64,000 bases of DNA, from positions 2,666,001-2,730,000 of the forward strand of contig NZ_VCIA01000001.1 in NCBI RefSeq assembly GCF_005887555.1, written 5' to 3'. The notes beneath the pieces were generated by a model. It saw only the letters and a program-made list of their open reading frames with translations. It did no database searches and had not been told where the DNA came from. Position numbers and translations under genes: made by a program. Shown here one piece after another: positions 50,884 through 61,461 of this stretch; within the stretch, counting starts at the first letter, position 1; each line of letters begins with the position of its first letter. Origin of the DNA: Lentibacillus cibarius (lineage in GTDB: Bacteria; Bacillota; Bacilli; Bacillales; Amphibacillaceae).

Positions 50884-52116
50884 ATGAAAACAATGACAAA
50901 AAAACCGGAAATACTGGCACCGGCTGGAACACTTGAAAAGTTGAAAGTTGCCATTCGCTATGGTGCGGACGCTGTTTATATTGGTGGAAATCGATTTGGG
51001 CTGAGAAGTCGAGCAGGAAATTTCTCTTATGACGAAATGAAAGAAGGCGTTGATTTCGCCAAACATCATCACGCCAAAGTGTATGTTGCAGCAAACATGG
51101 TCACACATGAAGGGGATGAGGAAGGAGCAGGTGAGTTTTTCCGAACACTTAGGGATATCGGAATTAATGCTGTTATTGTATCAGATCCAGCGTTAATAGA
51201 GATATGTGCAATTGAAGCGGAAGGCTTGCCGATTCATTTATCTACGCAAGCATCTGCGACCAACTATGAAACACTGAACTTCTGGCATCAAGAAGGACTA
51301 GAGCGTGTCGTATTAGCAAGAGAAGTTAGTATGGAGGAAATTAAAGAAATTCGCCAAAATACAGATGTAGAAATCGAAGCATTCATCCACGGTGCCATGT
51401 GTATTTCCTATTCAGGACGTTGTACATTATCAAATCATATGTCTAATCGTGATGCGAACCGTGGCGGGTGCTCACAATCCTGTCGTTGGAAATATGATTT
51501 ATTCGAAATACCCCGCCCTGGTGAACAGACATCTGTTCTTGCCGGAGACCCAGTAGAAGACTTTTCCATGAGTGCTGTTGATATGTCTATGATACGTCAC
51601 ATACCTGATATGGTAGAAAATGGAGTAGACAGTTTAAAAATTGAGGGGCGCATGAAATCCATACATTATGTATCCACCGTTTCCAATGTATATCGTAAAG
51701 CGATTGACACCTATTGCCGTGACCCTGAAAACTATGTCTTTAAACAGGAATGGGAAAATGAGTTATGGAAGGTGGCCCAGCGTGAATTAGCATCAGGTTT
51801 CTATTATGGCACTCCAACAGAAAACGAACAATTATTTGGTAAACGTCGTAAAATCCCTGCTTATGCATTTATTGGCCAAGTCTTAGAATACAATGCGGAA
51901 ACACAAATTGCTACAATTCAGCAGCGGAACAACTTTGGCGTAGGTGATGTAGTAGAGTTCTATGGCCCTGGGTTCACACATGCGTACCAAACCATTGAAC
52001 AATTATGGGATGAAACAGATGTACCAATAGAACGCGCGCCAAAAGCGATGATGATTGTAAAAATGAAAGTTAATACACCTGTGAAACCATTCGATATAAT
52101 GCGAAAAAAGAAATGA
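50884..52116 (+). CDS. U32-family protein, YrrO/TrhP2 type
   Basis: A 410-aa U32 protein with the signature EAFIHGAMCISYSGRCTLSNH and downstream GGCSQSCRW, whose four Cys bind an iron-sulfur cluster in the tRNA hydroxylation enzymes. The N-terminus KPEILAPAGTLEKLKVAIRYGADAVYIGG is canonical. It matches Bacillus YrrO (422 aa). ATG 50884 follows GGGAGAG. It is coupled to the YrrN-type gene. In Bacillus subtilis the pair sits near yrrM/udk/greA; here they are alone. Confidence 0.88.
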   Translation: MKTMTKKPEILAPAGTLEKLKVAIRYGADAVYIGGNRFGLRSRAGNFSYDEMKEGVDFAKHHHAKVYVAANMVTHEGDEEGAGEFFRTLRDIGINAVIVSDPALIEICAIEAEGLPIHLSTQASATNYETLNFWHQEGLERVVLAREVSMEEIKEIRQNTDVEIEAFIHGAMCISYSGRCTLSNHMSNRDANRGGCSQSCRWKYDLFEIPRPGEQTSVLAGDPVEDFSMSAVDMSMIRHIPDMVENGVDSLKIEGRMKSIHYVSTVSNVYRKAIDTYCRDPENYVFKQEWENELWKVAQRELASGFYYGTPTENEQLFGKRRKIPAYAFIGQVLEYNAETQIATIQQRNNFGVGDVVEFYGPGFTHAYQTIEQLWDETDVPIERAPKAMMIVKMKVNTPVKPFDIMRKKK

Positions 52117-52498
52117 TAGATTGCCTTACTAGAGGATTCCTAATGGTCGTTGGTGGAAATGCGAAACGAATGAAGCACTCAGTCTATATTGTTATGGGAG
52201 ACACTCGTTATGTATTGATGATAAATACGTTGATGAATACTGTATGTCAAACCTATTATAATGGCGCTGACTAAACGACAATCGGCTCTGGAACAAAGTT
52301 GTGCTGGAATTACGCCATTATATGCAGTATACCAGAAATAGTGGAATTGAAGAAAACACACAAAAGGGACTGGGACAAATGGATTGAGTCTATAAGTGGA
52401 GTATCATAGACTTTAACTATGTACCAGCCCTTTTTGTTAGTGACATATGTGATGTTTCACATGTTATTAGTGTTTTTCTCTACCGCAAACTGAGTCTG
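52117..52498. other. Interval with convergent terminator
   Basis: No gene is visible. The stretch 52363-52436 forms a long hairpin: AAAAGGGACTGG pairs with CCAGCCCTTTT (one bulge), with an inner GTCTAT/ATAGAC stem, followed by TTTTTG. It serves the U32 operon and the opposite-strand permease. Confidence 0.65.
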
Positions 52499-54465
52499 TT
52501 AACGCATTTTTATCATGCGTTTATAATACAGTACCGACAGCGTCCCGAAGATAGAATACAATCCAGTATAAATCAGCATGACGATCGCCATCGGGGTAAC
52601 CATTTCCGTCCCGAAAAAGAACCAGCCGGATTTAACCGCAAAGTAACTGTGTAACAAACCGACGACAAGCGGAATTCCAAAATTGAATAATTGTTTGCGG
52701 CGAATGCCTTTTAACAAGTCGCCCTCTGTAAAGCCCAGCTTCCTGAGAATCGTGTAACTTGGTTCTTCATCTTCACTTTCGTCCATTTGTTTAAAGTATA
52801 GAATACACCCGGATGTGATGAGAAATGCCAATCCTAAGAAACCCACGATAAACATCATCATTCCCACGTTCAATTTCTGATTAATGATTTCTTCGTGCCT
52901 TGATTCATATGCGGCCCACTCGCTAAGACCTGTCTCACTAAAAATCTCATCCGCTTTTTCCACGTTCCTGTTGCTTGAAATATTGACTCCGGTATATCTG
53001 TGAATTCCTGCTCGATTTCAGGATCCTTGTCACTAGCCAATACTTCGTAAACCGATTGATCCACTACAGCAACCGGGAATCCACCGGTCAACCATAAAGG
53101 GATTGCAGCGATATCCTTTAATCCTTTAAACGTTAAATCAATTGATGTCTGTTCTCCACTTAACGTAATCTCCCCCTGTTCTTTAAAGGGGATAAGCCTC
53201 TCCATTGTTTTTATTAGATTAACAAAAATGACGTCTTTTTTATCAACATCCAAATCGGTCACATCATCATCACCAATGACAGTCATTGTCATATCACGTG
53301 CGTCAAATGCGGGTTCATCGCCACCCGCTTCATCCGGCAACTCAATAACATTCCACAAGTCAACACCGCTCTCCAATAAATCAACATGTCTTGTTGTATA
53401 GTCAATATTCGCTTCATTCAGTGCTTTGGTGAACTGCTCTGGTGCAGGCGCCTTTGAAGTATTCTCAGAATATGGGATGGAAAAATCATCCGGAATATTG
53501 TCCTTTGCCGTCTTCTCAGCAGAATAATAAGAAATATAACTAAGCGATAACAGCCCAATTGCCAGTGCTGACAATGTCGTAATCACCGTTAAAAGAAACG
53601 AATTTGATCGCATTCTAAACATAATCGATGACAGTGACAGGACGTCACTTACATTTAAATAACCACCCTTTTGCTTTCGGACCATATTGAAAATAAAGCT
53701 GACAGATCCTTTATAAAAAAGGTACGTTCCTAGAATCACTGATGCTAAAATCATCAACATGACAATAAATAATTGATTACCAAAAAAGTCACTGCTGAAC
53801 AAACGTGATGACAAGTAATAGCCAAACACGATTAAACCAATACCAAAAATTCCCAACAGCATCTGGAATGGCGTCATTTTCTTTACACGTTGCTCTGCAG
53901 TGGACGACACATGGAATAACGCCAATATGCTCTGCCGTCTAATAAAAATATAGTTCATCAGCATAATCAGCACATAAATGATTGAGAAAACAACCAACGT
54001 CTGGACCAGCGCCTCTGTGGAAAAATTAAGTGTTGCCACATCCTCAACACCTGTAACTTTGAACAAAATGAGCATCAATAGCCGCGAAACCGAAAACCCA
54101 AGGAAGGTTCCAATCAAGAGCGATCCGATATACAGCATTAAATTTTCCACACTTAATACCCGGAATATCGTACCCTTTGTCATTCCAACCAATTGAAACA
54201 GCCCGATTTCCTTACTTCGTCGTTTGATAAACAGGTTGTTGGCATACAGGAGAAAGACTGAAACAATCACGATCAACATGACAGAACCGGCTTTTAACCC
54301 GGCTGAACCCTTGACAGAGCCTGTTGCCTCATCCATTGCCGGGTCATATTGCAAAGTCACAAAGGCAAAATACAATGCCACACTAAAGACCAATGCAAAT
54401 ATATACACATAATAGTTCTTCATGTTTTTCTTCAGATTGCGGTAAATGATCTGATTAATGCTCAT
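52499..54465 (-). pseudogene. BceB-like ABC permease, frameshifted
   Basis: FtsX-type permease of the BceB/VraG group (normally about 640 aa with ten helices) split by one frameshift near 52960. The first frame (54465-52960) contains the N-terminal helices and the large extracellular domain, and runs into ESIFQATGT before leaving frame. The second frame resumes with VEKADEIFSETGLSEW and the last three helices, ending YYKRMIKMR. A single-base change restores about 645 aa. It overlaps bceA by 11 bp. Sequencing error cannot be excluded. Confidence 0.85.
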
Positions 54466-55216
54466 ACTTAATCCCGCCTAAAACACCCTGGGTCTTGATG
54501 ACATCTTGGAAAAATTCATCACGTGTCTGCTCACCCTTATTAAGCTGTGTATAAATTTGTCCGTCTTTTATAAACACCACACGCTGACTAAAGCTTGCTG
54601 CAAGCGGATCATGTGTCACCATAACAATTGATGTGTTTCTTTTGGCGTTTAAGTCACTTAACTTATTCAACAGACCCGAAGCGGCCTTTGAATCAAGCGC
54701 ACCTGTTGGTTCATCAGCAAAAATGATGCTCGGTTCATGGATAAACGCCCTTGCTGCAGATGTCCGCTGTTTTTGTCCGCCGGAAATTTCATTTGGATAT
54801 TTATTGGCAATATCCGCAATCCCGAATTCTGCGGCGACCGTGTCAAATGCCTTGTTGGCTTCCTTTTTGGACACTTTTTTAATGGAAAGCGGTAGCAGAA
54901 TGTTTTCTTTCACCGTTAAGGTATCGAGCAAATTATATTCCTGAAAAATAAACCCGAGGTGATGCTTTCTGAATTCGGCGAGCTGTTTATCTTTCATTTG
55001 GTTGAAATTTTGCCCTTCAATCGTAATCGTCCCCTGACTAACACGATCGATGGACGATAGTACATTCAGAAGCGTCGTCTTCCCGGAGCCGGATGCCCCC
55101 ATAATGCTCACGAATTCCCCTTCCTGCACCTGTAAATCAAGGGCACGAAGCACCTCTTGTTTATTAAACTTGTTTCCGTACGTTTTATAAATTTTTATTG
55201 CTTCAAGTATTGCCAT
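54455..55216 (-). CDS. BceA-like ABC transporter ATP-binding protein
   Basis: A 253-aa ATPase of the antimicrobial-peptide (bacitracin/lantibiotic) resistance class. Walker [11 protein letters not shown]-loop [12 protein letters not shown], signature [14 protein letters not shown], Walker [13 protein letters not shown] and the H-loop VTHDP are intact. ATG 55216 is preceded by GGAGGG. It lies between a frameshifted permease and a frameshifted sensor kinase, so it probably no longer works as a module. Confidence 0.92.
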   Translation of the reverse strand: MAILEAIKIYKTYGNKFNKQEVLRALDLQVQEGEFVSIMGASGSGKTTLLNVLSSIDRVSQGTITIEGQNFNQMKDKQLAEFRKHHLGFIFQEYNLLDTLTVKENILLPLSIKKVSKKEANKAFDTVAAEFGIADIANKYPNEISGGQKQRTSAARAFIHEPSIIFADEPTGALDSKAASGLLNKLSDLNAKRNTSIVMVTHDPLAASFSQRVVFIKDGQIYTQLNKGEQTRDEFFQDVIKTQGVLGGIKYEH

Positions 55217-55309
55217 GTCATTCCCTCCTTCTGCCTCTATCTTACCCACATCACAGCCGGTTCTCCTTCACTTTTTCTTACAATAACCAAAAAGCATGTG
55301 ACAGTTTCG

Positions 55310-56313
55310 TCACATGCCTGCAATCTCGACAAAATCATTCTCTTTCGGAAACGTCAACGTAAACATTGTCCCCTCCCCCAATCTCGATGACACGTCTATC
55401 GTGATGTGAAGCGAATGCGCCACTTGCTTGGCCAGATACAGTCCCATGCCTGTTGCGGTCTGATCGAAATGCGCAACCGTATTGGTAAACCCCCGGTCGA
55501 AAATACGTGGCAAGTCTTTCGCGTCAATCCCACGCCCATGATCGGCAATCGTTAGAACACACCGCTCCTCTTCCATAAAGCTATCAATTATGATATCTGA
55601 CGCTTCGCTGTATTTAACAGCGTTTGTTAAAATTTGCCTGGCTATAAAACCAAACCACTTCGTATCTGTCAGCACCTCTGTCACCTGAAGATTGACATCA
55701 AAACCGATGCCTTTTTGCATACACCACAGTTTCAATGCTTTAATTTCCTCAAACATTAATGCTTCCAGATCCGTCTTTTCAATAAAAAGATCATTTTGCA
55801 TGAAGGGTATGCGCCTTTGATGCAGCTTTTGATCCAGCAACAAATGAACCCTTAACCATTCATACATGAGCTGCCCCTTAAGTGCCTGATCATCAACACG
55901 CTCAATGATTAGCTGCAGCGTTGTCAGCGGTGTTTTTACCTCATGGATCCAGCTCAGTATATCATCTTTTTCCTGTTCCACACTTGTATGTAGCTCTTCC
56001 AGCTGCGTTTTGTATACCTCATTCTGCTTCTGAATCATGTCAGAAGCCATTTTTTCAAACGGACTTCCTGCCTCAGGTATCGTTGTTAAATCAAATGATT
56101 GACCCTGATTCCTCAGCGCTCTGTAAAACCGCGTTTCCTTATGATAGCAACAACCAGGAAAACACCAAAGAAAAGTGACGTTATAAACATCAAGTACAAT
56201 ACTGAATTCATTTGAATTCCGGCATCAAGGTAGCCGATTAACAGGACAAGAAGCTGGAAAAAAATAAAAATCAAAATCCAGCTGAGGCGCTCTCTTAAAA
56301 ATAACCTAATCAT
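55310..56313 (-). pseudogene. BceS-like intramembrane-sensing histidine kinase, frameshifted
   Basis: The N-terminal frame (56313-56113) encodes two transmembrane helices and a very short outside loop, typical of BceS-type kinases that sense via their transporter. It shifts near 56130 (ATCATAAGGAAACGC; adding one base gives KETRFYRALRNQGQSFDLTT). It continues as the kinase with H-box SWIHEVKTPLTTLQ, N-box NAVKYSE, G-boxes DHGRGID and GMGLYLAK. Restored length is about 330 aa, the family norm. Overlaps the regulator gene by 4 bp. Confidence 0.85.
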
Positions 56314-57014
56314 CTTGTTGTCTCTTCCTTTGCGACATAGCCTTGTCCGACTTTGGTTTCAATCGCATCACCCAGCCCCAATTCAGTCAATTTTTTCCGC
56401 AGACGATTGATGTTCACAGTAAGCGTGTTGTCACTCACAAATCGGTCGTCATCCCAGAGGCTTGTAATCAGTTCCTCCCGTGTCACAATGTCATTTTTCC
56501 TTTCAATCAAAACCTTTAATATATACATCTCATTTTTCGTGAGATCAATTACTTTCTGATCACGGGAAACCGTACCCTTCACAAAATCAATCGTTGCCCC
56601 GCACCACGTTTTTAACTCCAGCTTGGTATCCGTATTATAATTATATACCCGCCTCAAAGTCGCCTGGATTTTTGCAATCAACACATCAAAGTGAAACGGC
56701 TTCTGGACGAAATCATCCGCACCGAGCTGCATGGACATCACCATATCCGTCGGGTGATCCCGCGATGAAAGGAAGATGATTGGCACGTTTGAATGTGACC
56801 GGATCAATCGGCACCAGTGAAAACCATCGAACTTCGGCAATTGAATGTCAATAATGACCAAATCCGGTTTACTCACCGTGAATTCCTCAAGCACATTACC
56901 AAAATCCACGACCCCAACCACGTTATAAGACCATTGAGACAACCTTTCTTTCACTTCCTGAGATAATGTCTCATCATCTTCAATCAGCATTATTGTAAAC
57001 AAAATGTTCACCAC
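56310..57014 (-). CDS. BceR-like OmpR-family response regulator
   Basis: A 234-aa regulator with receiver domain (phospho-acceptor Asp in PDLVIIDIQLPKFDGF, conserved Lys in FVQKPFHFD) and C-terminal winged helix (NEMYILKVLIERKNDIVTREEL, VNINRLRKKLTELG). It would activate the downstream transporter. The start is a GTG pair at 57014; the ribosome site is weak (AAAGTG). It heads a four-gene minus-strand operon of regulator, kinase, ATPase and permease. Confidence 0.9.
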   Translation of the reverse strand: MVNILFTIMLIEDDETLSQEVKERLSQWSYNVVGVVDFGNVLEEFTVSKPDLVIIDIQLPKFDGFHWCRLIRSHSNVPIIFLSSRDHPTDMVMSMQLGADDFVQKPFHFDVLIAKIQATLRRVYNYNTDTKLELKTWCGATIDFVKGTVSRDQKVIDLTKNEMYILKVLIERKNDIVTREELITSLWDDDRFVSDNTLTVNINRLRKKLTELGLGDAIETKVGQGYVAKEETTR

Positions 57015-57072
57015 ACTTTAGAAAAACTATTTAAATCTATATTAATATGCACTTAGATGGAAGTAAAATAAG

Positions 57073-57112
57073 CTCCCAAGAAAGATTGAGTCAAGTACTT
57101 GTGGGAGATTTT
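57073..57112. terminator. Terminator between the ISLre2 copy and the regulator
   Basis: CTCCCAAG pairs with CTTGTGGGAG (one bulge) followed by eight T. No plus-strand gene ends here, so it may terminate minus-strand read-through from the transposase, or protect the operon. Confidence 0.7.
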
Positions 57113-57204
57113 TTTTCAAGTCCCTTTTTTGTATTGTTTTAGTCAACTTTTGGTAACGGTTTCATGTTTATATCATTTTAATCAGTTGGTGCTTTTTTAC
57201 TTTT

Positions 57205-58554
57205 TCAAATTCCCCGTAATCCTTTTAATGCGTCTGTAATTGGTTTCCCGATAGCCTGCTTGAGATAACCCAGATTGTTGCGTGTTGCTTCTGCAGCACT
57301 TTCTTTTAGCTTTTCTACAAAGTGTTTAGGCGGCTTTTCTTCTTTGCTTTCCTGTATTAATTCCTGCGTCTGTTCAAGTATCCCCTGCAGCGTTTTTATC
57401 TCCAGATTATCTTTGAGGGCAACCATGATATCGATGAATTTATCAAGCCCTTTATCACTCCAACTACGCCCGTTTTTGAGCCTTCTAGCGAACACACTCA
57501 TCGTTCCCTCTGCACTCCCCATCGGGCGGAATCCTGTTGTATCTATGCCCCTCTCTTTTAGTTTTTCACGGTAATCTCCCAGTGCCTCTGGATATTGGGA
57601 AAGCTGGGCAATTAACTCTTCCAGCCGTTCTTCCTTCTTTTCATTTTCAAGCGTACCCACCGCACTGTTTAATTCCACCATGAAACCTTCCCAGTCATAG
57701 CTTGCTAGTTTCTTTCGGATGGAGCGGTATCTTGAATGACCCCGAAACAAACGCTGCACATCCCGGGCAACATGAAAACGGTCGATGACAAAGGTCGCAT
57801 TATGCTGGAAATGATCCCGGCAGGATGTGATCCACTTCGCTCCATCCCCATTAATAACGAGGTGGTGCCTGGTCGGATCATACTCATAAGTAGCCATTAG
57901 ATACTGCTCAAATTCTTCCCAGAACGGCAGATTTCCTTCATGAATGAAATGTCGCTTCTCTATCAGCTTTGCTCGTTTACCATTCATTTCCCAGCCCTGA
58001 TGCACACTGGCAATCTTAATTTCCTTGCCTTTTTTCTTTTTCTCTTGGCTTTTCGTATAAAGCCCGTCCACCTCCACGAATACAACATCCTGTTCGAGTG
58101 GCACTGACTCTTCCGGCACAACCTCCGTATTCAAAAGCTGCTGGCGTATACCTTCATGACTAATGACAGGGTAGCCCAAAAGCTTCTCCATTGCCTTCCC
58201 AGCCTGTCGATAGGAAACGCCTGTTACAGCCAGTTCAATAGCCAAATCTTGCACCACCGGACTCATTCCCTTTGTGCCGTCAAAAGCTAAATACTGATCC
58301 AATAAATAGACATACTTTCCCGTCTCTTTATCTTGATAATAATTTCTTTTCAGTTCCACCTGCCCAAAGACGGACTCAAACTTTAATGTTCTTTTATCCT
58401 TCAAATAAAATCGTTGCTTATCCCTTTCTGAAGCAATCGCCTCATCTATTTCCTGTAGCGTCTGTGCCATCACCTGAGAAAAACTTTCCTGCAATGCACG
58501 GTATGTAATTTGTTCTAATTCTTTCATTGTAAGCGCAGATATGATATCTTTCAT
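57205..58554 (-). CDS. ISLre2-family transposase (UPF0236)
   Basis: A 449-aa intact transposase. N-terminal ITYRALQESFSQVMAQTLQE and central HHLVINGDGAKWI, FVIDRFHVARDVQRLF are characteristic of the ISLre2 group. ATG 58554 is preceded by GAGG; an upstream frame from 58632 is unlikely. I could not define inverted repeats or target duplications, so the element ends are unresolved. Downstream of its start side lies a 48-bp near-perfect hairpin at 58662-58709. Confidence 0.9.
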   Translation of the reverse strand: MKDIISALTMKELEQITYRALQESFSQVMAQTLQEIDEAIASERDKQRFYLKDKRTLKFESVFGQVELKRNYYQDKETGKYVYLLDQYLAFDGTKGMSPVVQDLAIELAVTGVSYRQAGKAMEKLLGYPVISHEGIRQQLLNTEVVPEESVPLEQDVVFVEVDGLYTKSQEKKKKGKEIKIASVHQGWEMNGKRAKLIEKRHFIHEGNLPFWEEFEQYLMATYEYDPTRHHLVINGDGAKWITSCRDHFQHNATFVIDRFHVARDVQRLFRGHSRYRSIRKKLASYDWEGFMVELNSAVGTLENEKKEERLEELIAQLSQYPEALGDYREKLKERGIDTTGFRPMGSAEGTMSVFARRLKNGRSWSDKGLDKFIDIMVALKDNLEIKTLQGILEQTQELIQESKEEKPPKHFVEKLKESAAEATRNNLGYLKQAIGKPITDALKGLRGI

Positions 58555-58661
58555 TAGAGGACCTCTTTCTATAGTTGTTGTTGTAGCAGACTTAACTATA
58601 CAAGAAAAGGTCCTCTTTTTCATGTAAAACACCCTTTAAACTACCGCGCTTCGCTTGCTGG

Positions 58662-58709
58662 CCTCATCTTTGGTGTAGAAGTCTTCCGACTTCAACACCA
58701 AAGATGAGG
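58662..58709. repeat. 48-bp near-perfect inverted repeat
   Basis: CCTCATCTTTGGTGT and GAAGTC pair with GACTTC and ACACCAAAGATGAGG around TTCC, with a single A-A mismatch. It lies between the ISLre2 gene and the second IS21. Confidence 0.9.
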
Positions 58710-58941
58710 TATATGTTCTCCCATAAACATTTTACTCTAACCCCAAGAAAAGCTTAAAGATGGCACCTTTATGGCTATTCTCTCTTTAATTATCCTAATC
58801 GAATGGATAAGTGTGTTTGGCAAGTAAAAAGTACATAAAATGGCAGTAATTTTTACATAACCTTGCCAGCCCATTCACCTCAATGAAGCTTTCGCTTTTT
58901 ATTATATTTTCAAGGTTCGAATAGTCCGTCGTGATAGCCGA

Positions 58942-59682
58942 TTATTCAAGTGTTTTACTTTTTGACAAAGCATTTGTTAGTCGATAGCTCTCACCTGCGA
59001 AGGTGATGATATGAGCGTGATGTACAAGCCGGTCCATAATAGCCGCTGTGAGACGCTTATCGCCAAATATCGTGTTCCATTGCCCAAATTCCAAGTTGGA
59101 GGTAACGATCACGCTTATGTTTTCATAACACTCGGCAATCAAGCTGAAAAGCAATTCAGAACCGTCTTTATGAAAGGGCACAAAACCGAGTTCATCCAAG
59201 ATGATCAATTCGGCTTTCCGGAATCCCTGCATAAATCGATGCAATGTCCCGTTACGGTGCTTTTCCAGTAGCTTGGAAACAAGGTCGTTTACGCGATAAA
59301 ATCTCACCTCTTTTCCTCTCCGGCACGCTTCAACCCCTAATGCGGTGGACAGATGCGATTTTCCCGTCCCCACAGAACCCACCATCATGACATTTTGTTG
59401 GTTTTCCAGGAAGAATAAGTCCTTCAGGGCATCCATGGTAACCGTTGAAGGAAGTTCCGGTGCCCAGGACTCATCATAATCCTCCAACGTCTTCAGCTGG
59501 CTGAAGCCAGCCTTTTTGATTAAACGCTGCACTTTATTATGTTCTTGTGCCTGCACCTCTTTTTCCAAACAATGCAGAAGGAACTCTTCATATGTCTCGG
59601 CCTCGATTTGATCATAAATGTCGCCGATACGTCCCAGTTTCAGCTTTTTACAGTAAATCTGAATGCGTTCGTTCATCTCCAT
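58942..59682 (-). CDS. istB: IS21-family helper ATPase IstB (copy B)
   Basis: A 246-aa AAA+ ATPase: Walker A VGSVGTGKSH, Walker B LIILDELGF, then VIVTSNLEFGQW (sensor) and a terminal ESYRLTNAL typical of IstB. Overlaps the istA stop by one base (TAATG-like). Its sequence differs widely from the IstB at 16771. Confidence 0.93.
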   Translation of the reverse strand: MEMNERIQIYCKKLKLGRIGDIYDQIEAETYEEFLLHCLEKEVQAQEHNKVQRLIKKAGFSQLKTLEDYDESWAPELPSTVTMDALKDLFFLENQQNVMMVGSVGTGKSHLSTALGVEACRRGKEVRFYRVNDLVSKLLEKHRNGTLHRFMQGFRKAELIILDELGFVPFHKDGSELLFSLIAECYENISVIVTSNLEFGQWNTIFGDKRLTAAIMDRLVHHAHIITFAGESYRLTNALSKSKTLE

Positions 59683-61169
59683 TATGACCTACCTCCCATG
59701 AGCGCGTTATACGCATCCAGAGCCGGTTCGTAATCCCTTAAATTGGAAGGTGTATAGGATTCCTCCAGATAGTCCGGTGCTTCCGGACGTATTGTACGAT
59801 ACAATTCCTGATAGACAATGCCTTCTTCGCCCCAAAGTCCAGTGGATATATGGTCAAGGGCTATGGTAATCTGATCCACATGGTATCCGTCGCCCAGCCA
59901 TTGAATGAGGCACCCCATTCGCCTTTTTCGATGGGGAAGATCAGTCACACTCAAGTATCGCTTCAGCGTTTCAGGGAGTGCTGAGTAAACCATCGTGTAA
60001 GGAACCGCCTTCGGCTTATGCAACACTTGTTTTAATTCCTGCATCCAGTCGATTTCCTGCTGTTTCAGGCTGAACGGACGCGGGAGAGTAGCCAATGTTT
60101 CATACGTTTCATTCAGGACTTCCAAACGGTCCCAATATATTTTGAGTGAAACAAGCTGCTGAGCGCTTCCTCCAGGAACCTGAAGGCGCTCCTGATCCAA
60201 GTGAATCTTGCCATATTTATCTAGTTTCGTTGTTTCGAAGCAAACAACCTCAAACGAATCCCGAGGTAACTCCAAAAGCTTCGTTTGTTCTTCTTCCCAC
60301 AGGGAACGGACAGATTGGTTATGTTTGTAATGCTCCTTTTCCATCGCTTCCTCGGCTTTTTGTCTCATCTCTTGATTAATCTGTTTCCAAGACGTCATGA
60401 CGGGAATGGGCACAAACCAATTCCGCCTACTTGTTCCGACTTTATTTTCCACATTTCCCTTTTCATAGCCGGCCCTCGGATTACAGAAGACAGCCTCAAA
60501 CCGGTAATGAAGTTTGAAACGTTGGAACATCTCGGTTAAATCACGTTCGCCATGGCCTTTGATCTTCACGACTGCGGCCGATAGATTGTCAAACCATAAT
60601 TTACGCGGAACGCCTCCTGCCAGTGTGAAAAGCTGCTTGAGCCCTTCCAGGAAACAAGTGATATTCTCTCTGGGTAACACCACCAAAAAAGCACCGTTAC
60701 TGTATGGAAAGGACATCACGAGGTATTTGACCTGAAGCCATTTGCCATCGTAAATAACCTCCGTAGTGCCAAAGTCTACCTGGGCCTCACCTCCGGGATG
60801 AATCAACTCACTGTAGGTTTTCTTCTCATCTTGGGCCAATGCCTTCTTTCGCTTGGAGACGTAGCCTGTAACGGTGCGAACTCCTCCGGTATAACCGCAT
60901 TCATCACGAAGACGCTGGTAAATACGAATGTTCGTGTGACGCTGTTTTCGTTTCCGGGACAGGTCCTCCGTCAGCCAAGCTTCGATAATATCCAAATAAG
61001 GGCCCAGAATCGGATAACGTTTGATTCGTTTCTTGATTTCCGGACTCCAATCCTCCCGATCCCCGTACTTCTTGGCGGTTCGCCAATTAATGCCGAGCCG
61101 ATTTGCCAGGGAATTGATGGATAGCCCTTCCTCCTCCCGTAAAAAATTGATATAGTTAACTTGAGCCAT
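59682..61169 (-). CDS. istA: IS21-family transposase IstA (copy B)
   Basis: A 495-aa DDE transposase. N-terminal helix-turn-helix (EEGLSINSLANRLGINWRTAKKY), catalytic Asp in EAQVDFGTTEV, second Asp in KLWFDNLSAAV, Glu in KGNVENKVGTSRR. ATG 61169 is about 8 nt from AAAGG; ATG 61178 is too close to it. Intact. Confidence 0.92.
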   Translation of the reverse strand: MAQVNYINFLREEEGLSINSLANRLGINWRTAKKYGDREDWSPEIKKRIKRYPILGPYLDIIEAWLTEDLSRKRKQRHTNIRIYQRLRDECGYTGGVRTVTGYVSKRKKALAQDEKKTYSELIHPGGEAQVDFGTTEVIYDGKWLQVKYLVMSFPYSNGAFLVVLPRENITCFLEGLKQLFTLAGGVPRKLWFDNLSAAVVKIKGHGERDLTEMFQRFKLHYRFEAVFCNPRAGYEKGNVENKVGTSRRNWFVPIPVMTSWKQINQEMRQKAEEAMEKEHYKHNQSVRSLWEEEQTKLLELPRDSFEVVCFETTKLDKYGKIHLDQERLQVPGGSAQQLVSLKIYWDRLEVLNETYETLATLPRPFSLKQQEIDWMQELKQVLHKPKAVPYTMVYSALPETLKRYLSVTDLPHRKRRMGCLIQWLGDGYHVDQITIALDHISTGLWGEEGIVYQELYRTIRPEAPDYLEESYTPSNLRDYEPALDAYNALMGGRS

Positions 61170-61461
61170 TGCTAGCATCCTTTCATTCCTCCCCCATGTT
61201 TATTGGACTTTACATGCAGGAGGTTAATAGATTTTGGGATGACTGGCAAGGCTCTTTTTTTATAATGGCAGTTGTGTATTTTTACGCTGCCGAATTATGT
61301 AGTTTTATTCTGCCATAAACAGATAAGACAATTAACAAATAAGAGCAAAGATGCTATGCTTCAATTAAAAAATACTTAAGGGGACGTTTAAGATGGTAGC
61401 CCTTTTAGGAACGGTTATTTATGGCGTGACAGATTACTTTCATTTTATATAATTCAAATGT

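Larger units (their letters stand above)
58812..61321 (-). mobile_element. Complete IS21-family insertion sequence (copy B)
   Basis: The left end TGTGTTTGGCA (58812) and the reverse complement of the right end TGTTTATGGCA (61321) match, with further shared TACATAA and GGCAG blocks inside. A 6-bp target duplication GATAAG flanks it (58806-58811 and 61322-61327). It contains intact istA and istB, oriented leftward. It is not a close relative of copy A at 14854. Confidence 0.92.
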
